DNA of 6,621 bases from assembly GCA_009776995.1 (NCBI GenBank), contig WRMR01000285.1:1-6621 (forward strand). Direction: 5' to 3'. A model generated the notes under the pieces. The model had not been told where the DNA came from. It saw only the letters and a program-made list of their open reading frames with translations, and searched no databases. Source of the stretch: Planctomycetaceae bacterium. Its GTDB lineage: Bacteria > Planctomycetota > Planctomycetia > Pirellulales > Thermoguttaceae. Made by a program: the position numbers and the translations under genes. Below, piece by piece: positions 6,334 through 6,621 of the stretch (the first letter of the stretch is position 1; every line of letters begins with the position of its first letter).

Positions 6334-6338
6334 CCTCC
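6334..6338 (-). promoter_or_regulatory. Ribosome binding site of the sigma fusion gene
   Basis: On the minus strand GGAGG is followed by six bases (ATCGAC) and then ATG at 6327-6325. It is a near-perfect Shine-Dalgarno at good spacing and supports the annotated start. Confidence 0.75.
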
Positions 6339-6365
6339 GAAAAAACGATGGTACGTCATGGTGTT

Positions 6366-6374
6366 ATCATACCA
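6366..6374 (-). promoter_or_regulatory. Putative extended -10 promoter of the sigma fusion gene
   Basis: On the minus strand TGGTATGAT reads as an extended -10 (TG, one base, TATGAT), which would start transcription near 6358 and give a short leader of about 31 bases. No good -35 lies 17 bp upstream. A GGAATT sits about 20 bp upstream of TATGAT, vaguely like an ECF -35 (GGAAC), so autoregulation by the encoded sigma factor cannot be excluded. Confidence 0.35.
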
Positions 6375-6537
6375 AGTGTCGGTTTTCGGGGAATTCCTGA
6401 CAAAAATTGCAAAAAACGGAGCCGCAATCGCAAAAATGCGTGAATTTTATCCGTTCACGTTTTTTTCTCACCACGAAGGATAATGCAGAGAGCAGAATGA
6501 TCCCATGATCATCTGTTATACCGCACAACGCCATGGA
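6375..6537. other. Gene-free stretch upstream of the sigma fusion gene
   Basis: I see no credible gene here. The stretch is A/T-rich with runs of A and T (for example around 6401-6417 and 6461-6467). CACCACGAAGGA at 6470-6481 resembles the start of a degenerate CACGAAGG-type intergenic repeat. ATGATC and GATCAT (about 6497-6512) form a six-base stem of doubtful meaning. Together with the array to its right, this makes about 290 bases without coding sequence. Confidence 0.45.
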
Positions 6538-6587
6538 CTTTGTATTTATCTCTGTGAACTTTGTGGATTCCTTTGTGATCTTTGTGT
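6538..6587. repeat. Degenerate CTTTGTGN array with 21-bp double period
   Basis: The eight-base word appears as CTTTGTAT (6538), CTCTGTGA (6550), CTTTGTGG (6559), CTTTGTGA (6571) and CTTTGTGT (6580). The spacing alternates 12, 9, 12, 9, so the true unit is a 21-bp dimer. On the opposite strand it reads as CACAAAG-type repeats, which translate to Thr-Lys-rich nonsense. Repeats of this kind (CACAAAG / CACGAAGG / CACAGAG) are common in intergenic DNA of planctomycetes and several other phyla. They are sometimes next to GxxExxY or four-helix-bundle genes, none of which is visible here. Confidence 0.6.
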
Positions 6588-6607
6588 TGAAATATTTTAA
6601 CACAAAG
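6580..6607. repeat. 28-bp palindrome closing the array
   Basis: CTTTGTGTT (6580-6588) and AACACAAAG (6599-6607) are perfect inverted repeats around the A/T-rich centre GAAATATTTT, which itself can pair partly. The right arm turns the repeat word around, so orientation of the array flips here. The window ends 14 bases later, so whether a mirror-image array continues cannot be seen. Confidence 0.6.
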
Positions 6608-6621
6608 GCCGCAAAGCTTTT

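Noticed and set aside
5743..6483. 246-codon open frame on the plus strand
   Set aside because: It lies antisense to the sigma-2/sigma-4 coding part of the fusion gene, which has clear family motifs and a strong ribosome binding site. The antisense translation has no recognisable domain.
6367..6603. 78-codon open frame on the minus strand upstream of the sigma fusion
   Set aside because: Its first part is only the translation of the CACAAAG-type repeat array (Thr-Lys-rich), it has no good ribosome binding site, and it would overlap the probable sigma promoter.
6538..6607. CRISPR array
   Set aside because: The units are 8-9 bp, degenerate and spaced by only 1-4 bases; there are no spacers and no cas genes.

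Overview
The window looks like ordinary chromosomal sequence from a planctomycete (Planctomycetota). The evidence is indirect but consistent: an ECF sigma factor fused to a large membrane domain and a TPR domain, a membrane-anchored TPR protein whose N-terminus resembles a family I associate with planctomycetes, a secreted PDZ-only protein with proline- and glycine-rich linkers, and a C-terminal fragment resembling DUF1559 (H-X9-DG) proteins. Base composition is moderate by eye. No rRNA, tRNA, CRISPR array, insertion sequence, integrase or phage gene is visible.

Layout, left to right. (1) 1-140, plus strand: last 45 codons of a gene cut by the window edge. (2) 116-211: copy 1 of a 96-bp element with a long stem. 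It overlaps the end of gene 1 and abuts the stop codon of the next, convergent gene. (3) 212-1297, minus strand: exported PDZ-domain protein. (4) 1298-1523: divergent promoter region. (5) 1524-2435, plus strand: exported alpha/beta hydrolase resembling DUF900. (6) 2589-3464, plus strand: membrane-anchored TPR protein with its own good sigma-70-type promoter. (7) 3488-3583: copy 2 of the 96-bp element, again between convergent genes. (8) 3598-6327, minus strand: 909-residue ECF sigma / polytopic membrane / TPR fusion. (9) 6328-6621: no gene; it holds the likely sigma-factor promoter, then a degenerate 21-bp-period array ending in a palindrome.

The genes do not form an obvious operon. Orientation alternates (+, -, +, +, -), and each gene appears to have its own control region. 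The most interesting item is the sigma fusion. By the positive-inside rule its TPR domain could lie outside the cytoplasmic membrane while the sigma domain is inside, making one polypeptide a possible transmembrane transcription switch. The second is the 96-bp element, found twice without indels, both times exactly at a convergent gene junction.
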